A DNA stretch of 64,000 nucleotides from Maricurvus nonylphenolicus. Its GTDB lineage: Bacteria; Pseudomonadota; Gammaproteobacteria; Pseudomonadales; Cellvibrionaceae. The stretch covers positions 1,178,001-1,242,000 of the forward strand of contig NZ_AP031498.1 of NCBI RefSeq assembly GCF_042854845.1, read 5' to 3'. This document shows positions 52,105 to 60,065 of the stretch, in pieces. The number at the start of each line of letters is the position of its first letter. Positions within the stretch are counted from its first letter, which is position 1. The notes beneath the pieces were generated by a model, which saw only the letters and a list, made by a program, of their open reading frames with translations, was not told the origin of the DNA and ran no database searches. The position numbers were made by a program, and so were the translations under genes.

Positions 52105-53091
52105 ATGACTAGTATATATCCGAAAAAGCAAAGACCTATACGAGATTTAACACGAGAAGAGCTTATCGCTTTAGATAAAGATGGCGTTATATGTGCTCGT
52201 GGTTTACTGGATCTAGGATCAATTTCATTTTTACGGGAGGCGATCGAAGATGCTATACAAAGACTTGCTGCATTAAAGACAGACTCGTTTGAGATTGATA
52301 ATGGTTTTTCTGGAGATGTTTTTGTTTGGAAGCTACACGATGCATTTCGTGATATCGCGCTCTTCTCATCGTTACCAGAATTAGCACAACAAGCTTTAGG
52401 CGTAGATACTGTGAATTTTTTCTATGAGCAGTTCTTTGTTAAGCGTGCTGGGAGCCCTGTAAATACACCTTGGCATCAAGACTTAACATTTTGGCCAATT
52501 GAGGGAAGTCAGCTGATTTCATTCTGGATTACGCTTGATAGTGTTACAAAGGAATCAAGTGGGCTGGAATTTGTTAAAGGTTCTCATCGCTGGGGAAATA
52601 GATATAAGGCCATAACTCCTGGTGTAGATTCTTATCTTGCAGATACAGATCTTCCAGAACCTCCTGATATCAATAAATATCGTGAGGAATATGATGTCGT
52701 TGGCTGGGATATGGAACCTGGCGATGTATTAATCTTTGGGCCAACAATTCTACATGGTTCATCTGGAAATAATTCAAATAAGAACGACCGTAGGGCTTTG
52801 GCATTTCGTTATGCTGGTCCTGATGTGATTTACGCGCCAAGGCATGCAACTATGCCCTTGCTGTGGGATCATGGATTGAAAGCGGGTGATAAATTGTCCG
52901 GAAGTCTTTTCCCTCAGGTATGGCCAGATGTTATTGAAAGCGAGATATCTCGCCGAATGGCAGGTCCTGAGCTTCCTGATATGAATCTAGCAGCTGAATT
53001 TCAGCAAAAACTGATTGACTCGGATTTTGGTGTAGGCAGTAAAAAACAGTCGTTATTTGCTGTTGAAATGCCAGGTCTTCCAAAAGCTTAA
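52105..53091 (+). CDS. Phytanoyl-CoA dioxygenase (PhyH)-family oxygenase
   Basis: A 328-residue Fe(II)/2-oxoglutarate oxygenase. The facial triad is His124-x-Asp126 (PWHQDLTFWP) and His217 (ILHGSSGNN), with an Arg for 2-oxoglutarate in NDRRALAFRYAG. The family hydroxylates unactivated carbons of acyl-CoA, free acids or small molecules. Between a TonB receptor and the regulated operon it is a candidate for hydroxylating the imported compound. No clear operator stands directly in front of it. A perfect hairpin follows the stop. Confidence 0.85.
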   Translation: MTSIYPKKQRPIRDLTREELIALDKDGVICARGLLDLGSISFLREAIEDAIQRLAALKTDSFEIDNGFSGDVFVWKLHDAFRDIALFSSLPELAQQALGVDTVNFFYEQFFVKRAGSPVNTPWHQDLTFWPIEGSQLISFWITLDSVTKESSGLEFVKGSHRWGNRYKAITPGVDSYLADTDLPEPPDINKYREEYDVVGWDMEPGDVLIFGPTILHGSSGNNSNKNDRRALAFRYAGPDVIYAPRHATMPLLWDHGLKAGDKLSGSLFPQVWPDVIESEISRRMAGPELPDMNLAAEFQQKLIDSDFGVGSKKQSLFAVEMPGLPKA

Positions 53092-53098
53092 TCTTTGA

Positions 53099-53134
53099 AG
53101 AAGATAGGCAGTCTATATTTACTGCCTATCTTCT
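53099..53134. terminator. Bidirectional terminator
   Basis: A perfect 14-bp stem (53099-53112 with 53121-53134) and an 8-base loop CTATATTT, lying between the convergent genes 52105(+) and 53155(-). Confidence 0.7.
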
Positions 53135-53154
53135 AACCCATTCCTTTATATTCG

Positions 53155-53646
53155 TCAATATTCCTGTGTGCGAGCAGTCATGAAAATACGCACAGCTAGT
53201 GCTAGTGTGGAGATAAGCATCAAGGGCATGCCGATATTAATTACTTCAGATATCATCTGCAGTGGATCTTCGTTCTTTATTCCAAGTTTTTCAATGTTAC
53301 TTATTAAATCGGTCATATTCCCCAATAATTGAGTAATGGGCAAGCTAATTAGGATAATGCTAATTATTCCCAAAGTTATGGAGAGTGATTTCGATAACCC
53401 ACTAATAAGGCTAAGCGTCGTTAATAATAATAAAATGACAGTTGATGATATGAGAAGTAAATCATTAGCCGCTAGATCAATATATGAGAGAGTAGAACCA
53501 TAGAAATTGAGAAATGGAAGATACATACTTGCACATAAACAAACAGGTATTAGTATAGTTGCGAATTTATAAATATTTCTGACGGATCTATTACTCGAAT
53601 CATAATTAGTCAGTGAGTTGGAATTCGACAAATTCATATCGCTCAT
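53155..53646 (-). CDS. Small membrane protein, unknown
   Basis: A 163-residue protein with a polar, Asn/Ser-rich first ~25 residues and four hydrophobic segments (~28-48, 55-78, 85-110, 135-155). I recognise no family. GAGGAATAACT precedes the ATG, which supports it as real. The base composition is A/T-rich, as in its neighbours. It lies 76 bp after the SDR gene on the same strand, so it probably shares the SDR transcript and through it the regional operator. Confidence 0.65.
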   Translation of the reverse strand: MSDMNLSNSNSLTNYDSSNRSVRNIYKFATILIPVCLCASMYLPFLNFYGSTLSYIDLAANDLLLISSTVILLLLTTLSLISGLSKSLSITLGIISIILISLPITQLLGNMTDLISNIEKLGIKNEDPLQMISEVINIGMPLMLISTLALAVRIFMTARTQEY

Positions 53647-53722
53647 AGTTATTCCTCTTACAGCCTTAAAAGTTCCCGTGCTGAATTAACAAAGAAATTA
53701 AGCACGGGAGAATACGCCTTAA

Positions 53723-54487
53723 TCAGTTAAAATTAATGCCACCATCACAAAGCAGTAATTGACCGGTCATGAAATTACTATCATCGCTAGCGAGAAAAAC
53801 CGCTGGTCCAGCAAGGTCTTCAGGAGTGGGGGTCTTTTGTAGGCAGCGCATAGGTTTTAACATCTCTGCAACTGGCAACCCAGAACGTGCCTCAATCTCT
53901 TTGCCGGCTGCTGTTTGCGTAAATCCAGGGGCAAGTGTATTTATCGTAATATTGCCTCCGCCCAAGCTACGTGCCATTGAGCGCGTTAATGCCATTACGG
54001 CGCCTTTTGAAGCAACATAGTGGGGCATAAAAGGAGAGCCTTCATAAATTGTCGAAGAGGATAAATTGATTATTTTACCGCCCTGTTGTTCGAGCATCAT
54101 AGGGCTGACAGCTTTGATACAGTTGAAAGGACCGGCACTATTAACGTTCATGACCGCGTTCCATTCCTCACTGGTGACTTCTGTAAATGCTTGGCCTTTA
54201 ATATTTTTAAACATAGCTGCATTGTTGACTAGAATATCGATGCGCCCAAAGTTCTCGATACATGCCTTTGCCAATGCTGAACAGCTTTCCTGGCTGGTGA
54301 CGTCGGTCTTAACAAAAATTGCTTCACCACCCTGTGCCTTGATGGTATTCACAACAGCTTCTCCATCCTGAATATCGGCGATAACCAGTTTGGCGCCTTC
54401 TTTTGCATAGCGTTGGGCAATAGCGGCACCTATGCCTTCCAGATCCCCTGCTCCAGTGATAATGGCAACTTTGTCTTGTAACTGCAT
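53723..54487 (-). CDS. Short-chain dehydrogenase/reductase
   Basis: A 254-residue classical SDR with a split glycine loop TGAGDLEGIG (residues ~11-20), VNNAAMF in the NNAG position, the active-site Ser in NLSSST, and YVASK. The first ATG (54493) abuts GAGGA, so the ATG at 54487, 6 bp from it, is preferred. It would oxidise or reduce a hydroxyl or ketone with NAD(P). It is divergent from the TetR gene across two operator copies, the normal layout for a repressor and its first target. Confidence 0.86.
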   Translation of the reverse strand: MQLQDKVAIITGAGDLEGIGAAIAQRYAKEGAKLVIADIQDGEAVVNTIKAQGGEAIFVKTDVTSQESCSALAKACIENFGRIDILVNNAAMFKNIKGQAFTEVTSEEWNAVMNVNSAGPFNCIKAVSPMMLEQQGGKIINLSSSTIYEGSPFMPHYVASKGAVMALTRSMARSLGGGNITINTLAPGFTQTAAGKEIEARSGLPVAEMLKPMRCLQKTPTPEDLAGPAVFLASDDSNFMTGQLLLCDGGINFN

Positions 54488-54571
54488 CTTCATTCCTCGT
54501 ATATCTATGATGGTTAAATGCGGCTAATTAAGTGCTCAATGGCTATTTTTTTAGACTCATGATTTACTTGC

Positions 54572-54610
54572 TAGCCGAGTGACTAGTTGTTAGTATTAGC
54601 CGTCTGACTA
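54572..54610. promoter_or_regulatory. Two TetR-type operators in the TetR/SDR divergent promoter
   Basis: TAGCCGAGTGACTA (54572-54585) and TAGCCGTCTGACTA (54597-54610), start to start 25 bp. For the TetR gene TTGCTA (54568-54573) and TAGTAT (54591-54596) are spaced 17 bp, with the first operator between them. This indicates autoregulation and control of the SDR. Confidence 0.78.
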
Positions 54611-54642
54611 GAAATGTCCAGATAATTTTTTTCAAGGTTCTA

Positions 54643-55260
54643 ATGACAAGGTTATCGGTTAATCCTCGTGGTGAGGAGGCTGTTAAAGCCGCTCTGATTA
54701 AAGCAGCAGGTGATAAATTGGCGGAGGTTGGGCCAACAGCGCTTCGTGTACGTGAGGTTGCCGATCTTGCTGGGGTTAATAATGGTCAAGTGCATCATTA
54801 CTTTGGCGGCAAAATGGGCCTGTTAAAGGCGGCTATGTCAGCGCTGGCTGAGGAGCATTGGAATAATGCTCATGCTGCAAATTCTGAAAGTTCTGATTTC
54901 CCTTCTGCTGCATCTTTAGGTCAGGATGAGCGCTATTGGAGGGCAACTTGTCGGGTTGTTCTGGAAGGGTATGTGGAGTTGGTTCAGGTTGAAATCGAGC
55001 AGGGTAAGTCGATACCTCGCGCTTTCTTAAACCAGCTAGTTGAGGCTAGCGATTGCCGCTCTGAGAATCTTGCTTTGAAAGCTGATTTTGCAACCATAAT
55101 TCTCTCTCAGCTGGCATGGGTAGCATTCGAAGACTTAGGATATTTATTGGCCGATATTGATGAAAGAGATCAACATCAGGTTAGGGCTATGGTTCAGCAA
55201 CGTATAGAAGTTGCCATGACATCACTTTATCGTGAACGCATACCCGAAAAGCGGTGCTAA
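54643..55260 (+). CDS. TetR-family transcriptional repressor
   Basis: A 205-residue TetR protein. The N-terminal HTH (residues ~16-60) shows ALRVREVADLAGVNNGQVHH and YFGGKMGLLKAAM. The C-terminal ~140 residues form the helical ligand and dimer domain. It is the only regulator gene inside Region E, and two copies of the regional 14-bp palindrome flank its promoter. It is the natural candidate to bind all nine copies. The likely inducer is the pathway substrate or a CoA ester of it. No RBS is obvious before the ATG, which suits a weakly made repressor. Confidence 0.88.
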   Translation: MTRLSVNPRGEEAVKAALIKAAGDKLAEVGPTALRVREVADLAGVNNGQVHHYFGGKMGLLKAAMSALAEEHWNNAHAANSESSDFPSAASLGQDERYWRATCRVVLEGYVELVQVEIEQGKSIPRAFLNQLVEASDCRSENLALKADFATIILSQLAWVAFEDLGYLLADIDERDQHQVRAMVQQRIEVAMTSLYRERIPEKRC

Positions 55261-55361
55261 TTGTTTTTCTTTAGCGGTATACAATTAGGGTATGCCTCCT
55301 GATAAGGGATGTTAATTTCTGGGGTTGTAATGTAGCTCCTTCCCAATCTTTTATTTATATT

Positions 55362-55422
55362 TAGCCGGTTGACTAGAATGTGAGCTTATTGTTAGTCTTT
55401 CTATTGTTTAGTCATTTGGCTA
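55362..55422 (+). promoter_or_regulatory. Two TetR-type operators before the periplasmic oxidation operon
   Basis: TAGCCGGTTGACTA (55362-55375) and TAGTCATTTGGCTA (55409-55422), start to start 47 bp. TTGACT inside the first copy (55369-55374) can serve as -35. The pair lies about 95-155 bp before the first gene of the 55515-63516 operon. The rest of the gap 55261-55514 shows no gene. Confidence 0.72.
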
Positions 55423-55514
55423 GATTGCTTTGGAGAAGGTGGTTTACAAGGCGTTGGATAGAGGGGGTTGGCTAATAATAGTTAGCTGCCAAGAGATTGT
55501 TGTAATGAATCGGG

Positions 55515-56102
55515 ATGGTGAGGAGTATGAATAGTAGGCGAAGATTTCTACAAGGCAGTTTGGCGATGTGTGCAGTACCTTTGGTCGCTAAGGTTATGGC
55601 TGAATCAGTTAGTATTAACGGGGTTAATGCAAATAAGGTATTGGTACTGACTGATACACAGTGCTCGGATGCGCTAAGTTTTGGAAGATACCTAAGCGGC
55701 CAAAGCTTTAACTCTGATCTTCTTGCTGAATTACAAGCTTTAGATGCTCGAATGGAAAAGGGAGAGTATGCCTCGATTATTGGTTTAACCCGAGGGTCTA
55801 CCCGTTTTCTAATTGAACAGTACGCTCATTGTCATGGTTATCATATTAGCTATGAAGGCGAGCACGCTTATGATCAAAAAGCCATTGTGCACCGATTAAG
55901 TGGTAGTCCAATGGTAATCGATAATTTGGCAGCGCAACTTGAAGCATCGGGTGAAGATTGGGCGCGTCAAATAGCGAGCAGCGTAGAGCTTCTATGTCAG
56001 TCTTGCACGCCTAACTCAGTAAAAGAAGTTAGCCTTGCAGTGCAGAGCCCGGTTGGGGCAACTGGTCACTTGGTGTCGTGGATGTTGAGGAAAACAGTAT
56101 GA
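55515..56102 (+). CDS. Twin-arginine-signal protein of unknown function
   Basis: A 195-residue protein. A Tat signal is clear: S-R-R-R-F-L-Q then a hydrophobic stretch (SLAMCAVPLVAKVMA). The ATG at 55527 may be the true start instead. The mature ~165 residues hold several Cys (DTQCSD, AHCHGY, LLCQSC) and no domain I recognise. Its stop overlaps the flavoprotein start (ATGA), so it is made with it. The flavoprotein has no export signal, so this protein could carry it through the Tat pore or act as an assembly factor. PchX in the p-cresol operon occupies a comparable position, also without a firm function. Confidence 0.75.
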   Translation: MVRSMNSRRRFLQGSLAMCAVPLVAKVMAESVSINGVNANKVLVLTDTQCSDALSFGRYLSGQSFNSDLLAELQALDARMEKGEYASIIGLTRGSTRFLIEQYAHCHGYHISYEGEHAYDQKAIVHRLSGSPMVIDNLAAQLEASGEDWARQIASSVELLCQSCTPNSVKEVSLAVQSPVGATGHLVSWMLRKTV

Positions 56103-57670
56103 GTATTATTACCCCTCCTGGTGTTACTCAAGAAGATTTTATCGCAGCTATCGGTGAGCTTAAAACAGTATTACCTGTCGACTCAGTTATTGTAGAGAAT
56201 GCCGAGCATGTAAGAAGTTATCGCGATCCGTGGGGAACTTTGCCAGACGAAGTTTTACCATCGGCGGCGGTAGCTCCACGTAGTGTTGAGCAGGTTCAGG
56301 CAGTCTTAGCAGTTGCCAGAAAGTATCGGATACCGTTGTGGACTATTTCTACTGGACGGAATTTGGCTTACGGTGGATCGGGTCCTCGTAAGGCAGGTTA
56401 CATCATTCTTGATTTGAAGAGAATGAATCGCATTCTTGAGGTCAATGAAAAACATGGCTATGCGGTTGTAGAACCTGGGGTCAGTTACTTTGATCTCTAC
56501 AATTATTTGCAGGCTAAAGGCATTAAATTATGGATTGATTGTGCTGCCCCAGGTTGGGGTGGTGTGATGGGGAATGCGCTTGACCACGGAGGCGGTTATA
56601 CACCTTACGGTGATCATTTCTTGATGCAGTGTGGTATGCAGACCGTACTGGCAGATGGCACCGTTATTGAGACAGCCATGGGATCGGTACCTAATAGTGA
56701 AACGGCACAGCTCCACAAGTTCGGCTGTGGCCCGAGTGTCGATGGCTTGTTCAGTATGGGTAATGCCGGTGTTGTGACTAAGATGGGTATCTGGTTAATG
56801 CCAGAGCCTCCTGCAGTTAAACCTTTCAAGATTAGTTTTCAGAAAGAGGACGATCTGGCTCCTATCATGGATATCTCCAAGCCGCTCAAAATTAATATGG
56901 TTGTTCCAAATGGAACCCCGGCTGTTGGATTAATTTACGAAACCGGACACGCGACTACACGAGCGAAATATTATTCCGGCAAGGGGCCGATGCCTGATAG
57001 TGCAATGCGTAAGCTTGCCAGCGATTTCGATGTTGGTATGTGGAATTTTTATGGCGGACTCTATGGCCCACCGGCGATTATTGATAACAACTGGGATGAT
57101 GTGCGTGATGCCTATAGCCAAATTCCAGGTGCAAAGTTCTATTTTGAGGAAGATCGTCCCAATGATGCTGCGTTTGAATATCGCGCAAAGCTTATGCGTG
57201 GCATACCTAATATGGCTGAGTTTGGCGTGCTTAACTGGGTTGGTAGTGGTGCACACCTGGATTTTACTCCTATGTCTCCCATTGATGGTAAAGATGCTCT
57301 AAGTCAGTTTTATATGATCCGTGATCGCTTGGCACAATATGATATGGATTATTGTGGGGAATTTATGGTGGCCTGGCGATCGATGGCCCATGTAAATTTC
57401 CTGCTTTACGATGTTAATGATGCGGTGGCAAAAGCTCGTGCTCACGAGTGTATGGGATTGTTGATCGATGATGCTGCGGCTAAAGGTTACTGTGAGTACC
57501 GTACTGCACCTCAATTTATGGATAAGGTCGCTCAAACCTATAGCTGGAATGATAGCGCCCTGTGGAAAATGCATGACAAAATCAAGGATGCACTTGATCC
57601 TCGAGGAATTTTGTCGCCTGGAAAATCAGGAATATGGCCAGAACACATGCGCGGGGGTAAAAGCTCATGA
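56099..57670 (+). CDS. VAO/4-cresol dehydrogenase-type flavoprotein, catalytic form
   Basis: A 523-residue FAD oxidoreductase of the vanillyl-alcohol oxidase / p-cresol methylhydroxylase group. By comparison with VAO as I recall it, the key residues are kept: Tyr91 in GRNLAYGG (VAO Tyr108), His386 in GAHLDF (VAO His422, covalent FAD), and the phenolate-binding pair Tyr467-Arg468 in CEYRT. The residue matching VAO Asp170 appears to be Ala150, so reactivity may differ. The C-terminus DALDPRGILSPGKSGIW is typical. It would oxidise the benzylic carbon of a p-alkylphenol and pass electrons to the cytochrome encoded next. The ATG at 56099 overlaps the previous stop. Confidence 0.88.
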   Translation: MSIITPPGVTQEDFIAAIGELKTVLPVDSVIVENAEHVRSYRDPWGTLPDEVLPSAAVAPRSVEQVQAVLAVARKYRIPLWTISTGRNLAYGGSGPRKAGYIILDLKRMNRILEVNEKHGYAVVEPGVSYFDLYNYLQAKGIKLWIDCAAPGWGGVMGNALDHGGGYTPYGDHFLMQCGMQTVLADGTVIETAMGSVPNSETAQLHKFGCGPSVDGLFSMGNAGVVTKMGIWLMPEPPAVKPFKISFQKEDDLAPIMDISKPLKINMVVPNGTPAVGLIYETGHATTRAKYYSGKGPMPDSAMRKLASDFDVGMWNFYGGLYGPPAIIDNNWDDVRDAYSQIPGAKFYFEEDRPNDAAFEYRAKLMRGIPNMAEFGVLNWVGSGAHLDFTPMSPIDGKDALSQFYMIRDRLAQYDMDYCGEFMVAWRSMAHVNFLLYDVNDAVAKARAHECMGLLIDDAAAKGYCEYRTAPQFMDKVAQTYSWNDSALWKMHDKIKDALDPRGILSPGKSGIWPEHMRGGKSS

Positions 57671-58068
57671 ATAAGAGTGTAATTCTACTTCTACTTACAA
57701 TGATTACTGCCTGCAGCAATGAATCTAAAGATGTAGAAAATAGTTCTCTCGCTAGGCAGCACGATAACATGGAGCTTGATCAAGGCGATCGTCAATCAGC
57801 GTTGGATGGTGCTCAGTTATTCAATAAAAATTGCCATATTTGCCATGGCGATGGTGCAAACTTCCCGGGAACGGAAAGACTGGCAGTCCGTTCAGGGAGA
57901 GAACATGCAGTGCTTGAAAACCGTGAAAATTTGAGTCCTGCTTATGTTAAGTGGGTCGTGCGTAATGGATTGGCGATGATGCCTACCTTTAGACCAACCG
58001 AGCTTAGTGATGCCGAAGTGGCGGCAATAGCAAGCTATCTTGCTGGTCAGAGCAGTGAGGAGCAATGA
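57667..58068 (+). CDS. Class I cytochrome c, predicted lipoprotein
   Basis: A 133-residue protein. The signal MNKSVILLLLTMITAC has a lipobox ending at Cys16, so it is probably tethered to a membrane on the periplasmic side. The haem motif is Cys56-His-Ile-Cys59-His60, and a Met in LAMMPTF is the likely sixth ligand. The size and place match the cytochrome subunit of flavocytochromes such as PchC. It sits between two VAO-type flavoprotein genes, with ATGA overlaps on both sides. It may accept electrons from the flavoprotein and from the molybdenum hydroxylase downstream. Confidence 0.88.
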   Translation: MNKSVILLLLTMITACSNESKDVENSSLARQHDNMELDQGDRQSALDGAQLFNKNCHICHGDGANFPGTERLAVRSGREHAVLENRENLSPAYVKWVVRNGLAMMPTFRPTELSDAEVAAIASYLAGQSSEEQ

Positions 58069-59528
58069 TGAGTAATCAAGCATTAATATCCGGGTTGAAA
58101 AATATTGTTGGTCATTCTTGGGTGCATGATCGAGCTTCTGAATCCGCTGCTCCTTATTTAGAGCGGTTTGGATTTTCACCTGTTTGTGTTGTTTTACCGG
58201 CGAACACAGAAGAGCTGGAAACCATTATAAAATCAGCAGATAAAGATGGTTTTTCCGTCTGGGTTTTGCCAAATACCGCTGGCAACGGAGGGCTTGTCGG
58301 CAGTTCTGATAACGATAAGGCAGTAGTTATGCTGGACCTTAGTCGAATGAATCAGATTATTGATGTTGACCCCGATGCAGCTTATGCGCTGGTGGAGCCT
58401 GGGGTTAGTTACCAGCAGCTCTATGATTATTTGCAGGATAAACACCCTAATCTCTGGATTGATTGTGATCGTAACAGCCAGCATTCGGTCGCGGGTAGTA
58501 TATGCGCGAGAGAATACGGTTACACATTTTATGGTGATCACTTTTTCATGCAGTGCGGTATGGAGGTTATGCTGGCGGACGGAAATTTAGTGCGTACAGG
58601 TATGGGATCGTTGCCGGGTAACAATACCTGGCAACTATACAAGTTTGGTTTTGGTCCCTATGTTGATGGCCTGTTTACGCAATCCGATCTGGGTATTGTG
58701 ACAAAAATTGGCCTGTGGTTAATGCCTGCGCCAGCCGCTTATCAGCCATTTATGGTTTCACTGCCGCGTCTTGAAGATTTATCAATGGCGGTAGAGCTGA
58801 TGCGTCCGCTGAAAATCAATATGGTTGTGGGTAATACTGTGATCATTAGCAGTCCTGCTATGGATGCTGCACCCTACCAGCGTCGTTCTGACTATATCGA
58901 GAACGGTGCTGTTGATGAAGGGGCCTTGAAGGGCTCGTTAAATCTTGGCCAGTGGAATCTTTACGGCGCTTTTTATGGGTCAGAGAAAAACGTGGAAGCC
59001 ATGTGGTCGACACTGGAGCCAGCATTAAAACTTATCCCAGGCGCTAAAGTATTTAAAAGGGGAGAGCGGGCTGATGATAAAGTCTGGCAGAACCGAGAGA
59101 AAATGATGCGTGGGGTGCCGGTCGAAGGCATGGATAATATCGTAAACTGGCAAGGCGATAGTGTTTTGAGTTTAAGTGCTACAGCGCCCCTGGCAGGGGA
59201 GGACAGCCTGAAGCTGCAGCAAATGGTTTCTTCAATATTGTCTGAGCATGGTTTCGACTATTTATGTGAATATGCATTGGCAATGCGTTCGATGAGCAAG
59301 CGCATTAACCTGCCTTTCGATAGTCGTATCGATGGAAGTCGTGAACAGGCGGAAAAATGTTTGTATGAATTGGCCACGCGTTTATCAAATGCTGGTTATG
59401 GCATCACTCATATCAGCACGGGTTATCTTCCCGTTGCACTCGAGGGTTTTAAATCAGGTGGTTTGGTCGATCTTCAGGCACGTTTGAAGGATGCCCTCGA
59501 TCCTAAAGGGATTCTGGCCGCAAGCTAA
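58068..59528 (+). CDS. Degenerate VAO-type flavoprotein paralogue
   Basis: About 486 residues, clearly homologous to the flavoprotein at 56099 along its whole length (shared DLSRMN-I-DV, YGDHFFMQCGM, VDGLF..S/GIVTKIG.WLMP, DALDP.GIL). The active-site residues are gone. The GRNLAYGG loop is replaced by NTAGNGGLVG, the covalent-His segment GAHLDF by SVLSLS, and the Tyr-Arg pair by residues in GITHIST. It is therefore unlikely to catalyse the same reaction and may be a structural subunit. Tandem ATGs occur at 58065 and 58068; GAGGAG favours 58068. The start overlaps the cytochrome stop. Confidence 0.83.
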   Translation: MSNQALISGLKNIVGHSWVHDRASESAAPYLERFGFSPVCVVLPANTEELETIIKSADKDGFSVWVLPNTAGNGGLVGSSDNDKAVVMLDLSRMNQIIDVDPDAAYALVEPGVSYQQLYDYLQDKHPNLWIDCDRNSQHSVAGSICAREYGYTFYGDHFFMQCGMEVMLADGNLVRTGMGSLPGNNTWQLYKFGFGPYVDGLFTQSDLGIVTKIGLWLMPAPAAYQPFMVSLPRLEDLSMAVELMRPLKINMVVGNTVIISSPAMDAAPYQRRSDYIENGAVDEGALKGSLNLGQWNLYGAFYGSEKNVEAMWSTLEPALKLIPGAKVFKRGERADDKVWQNREKMMRGVPVEGMDNIVNWQGDSVLSLSATAPLAGEDSLKLQQMVSSILSEHGFDYLCEYALAMRSMSKRINLPFDSRIDGSREQAEKCLYELATRLSNAGYGITHISTGYLPVALEGFKSGGLVDLQARLKDALDPKGILAAS

Positions 59529-59567
59529 TAAGCCGTTAGTACAGTTCAAGTCATCGAGGTCGTTAAT

Positions 59568-60065
59568 ATGATTAGCTTTGTTTTGAATGGTGAGCCCGTT
59601 GAGGCTGATGTGCAGCCAGAGACTCCCTTGCTTTGGGTGATTCGTGATTACTTTAAACTAACGGGCAGTAAGTTTGGTTGCGGTATGGGGCTGTGTGGTG
59701 TTTGCTCCATGCAACTTGATGGTGTTTCGACACGAACCTGTATTTTACCTGTTGCTGCGGTAGAAGGGCGGCATGTTACTACTATTGAAGGCTTGGGCTC
59801 AGCTGGTAACTTGCATCCGGTTCAAAAAGCCTGGGTAGATAATAATGTGCCGCAGTGTGGTTATTGCCAATCGGGGCAAATAATTTCTGCGTCTTCGTTG
59901 CTTGATCGAAATCCGGAACCGAGTGATGAACAAATCGATGCAGCAATGTCCGGTAATCTTTGTCGGTGTGGTACTTATCCTAGAATCAAGCGAGCGATAA
60001 AGCAGGTGGCAGAATCTAAAGCAGCAGCACAGCATTATGACGCTAGCGCCGAGGGGGGTAGCTGA
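59568..60065 (+). CDS. 2Fe-2S subunit of a molybdenum hydroxylase (IorA/CoxS-like)
   Basis: A 165-residue protein with two iron-sulfur domains. The plant-type site is GCGMGLCGVCSMQLDG plus a later Cys (RTC), and the helical site is CGYCQSGQ...NLCRCGTYPRI. This is the small subunit of xanthine-oxidase-family enzymes. It has no signal peptide, as expected when it is co-exported with a Tat-bearing partner. It starts 39 bp after the previous gene and its stop overlaps the large-subunit start (TGATG). No FAD subunit gene is present, so electrons probably go directly to a cytochrome c, as in isoquinoline oxidoreductase. Confidence 0.92.
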   Translation: MISFVLNGEPVEADVQPETPLLWVIRDYFKLTGSKFGCGMGLCGVCSMQLDGVSTRTCILPVAAVEGRHVTTIEGLGSAGNLHPVQKAWVDNNVPQCGYCQSGQIISASSLLDRNPEPSDEQIDAAMSGNLCRCGTYPRIKRAIKQVAESKAAAQHYDASAEGGS

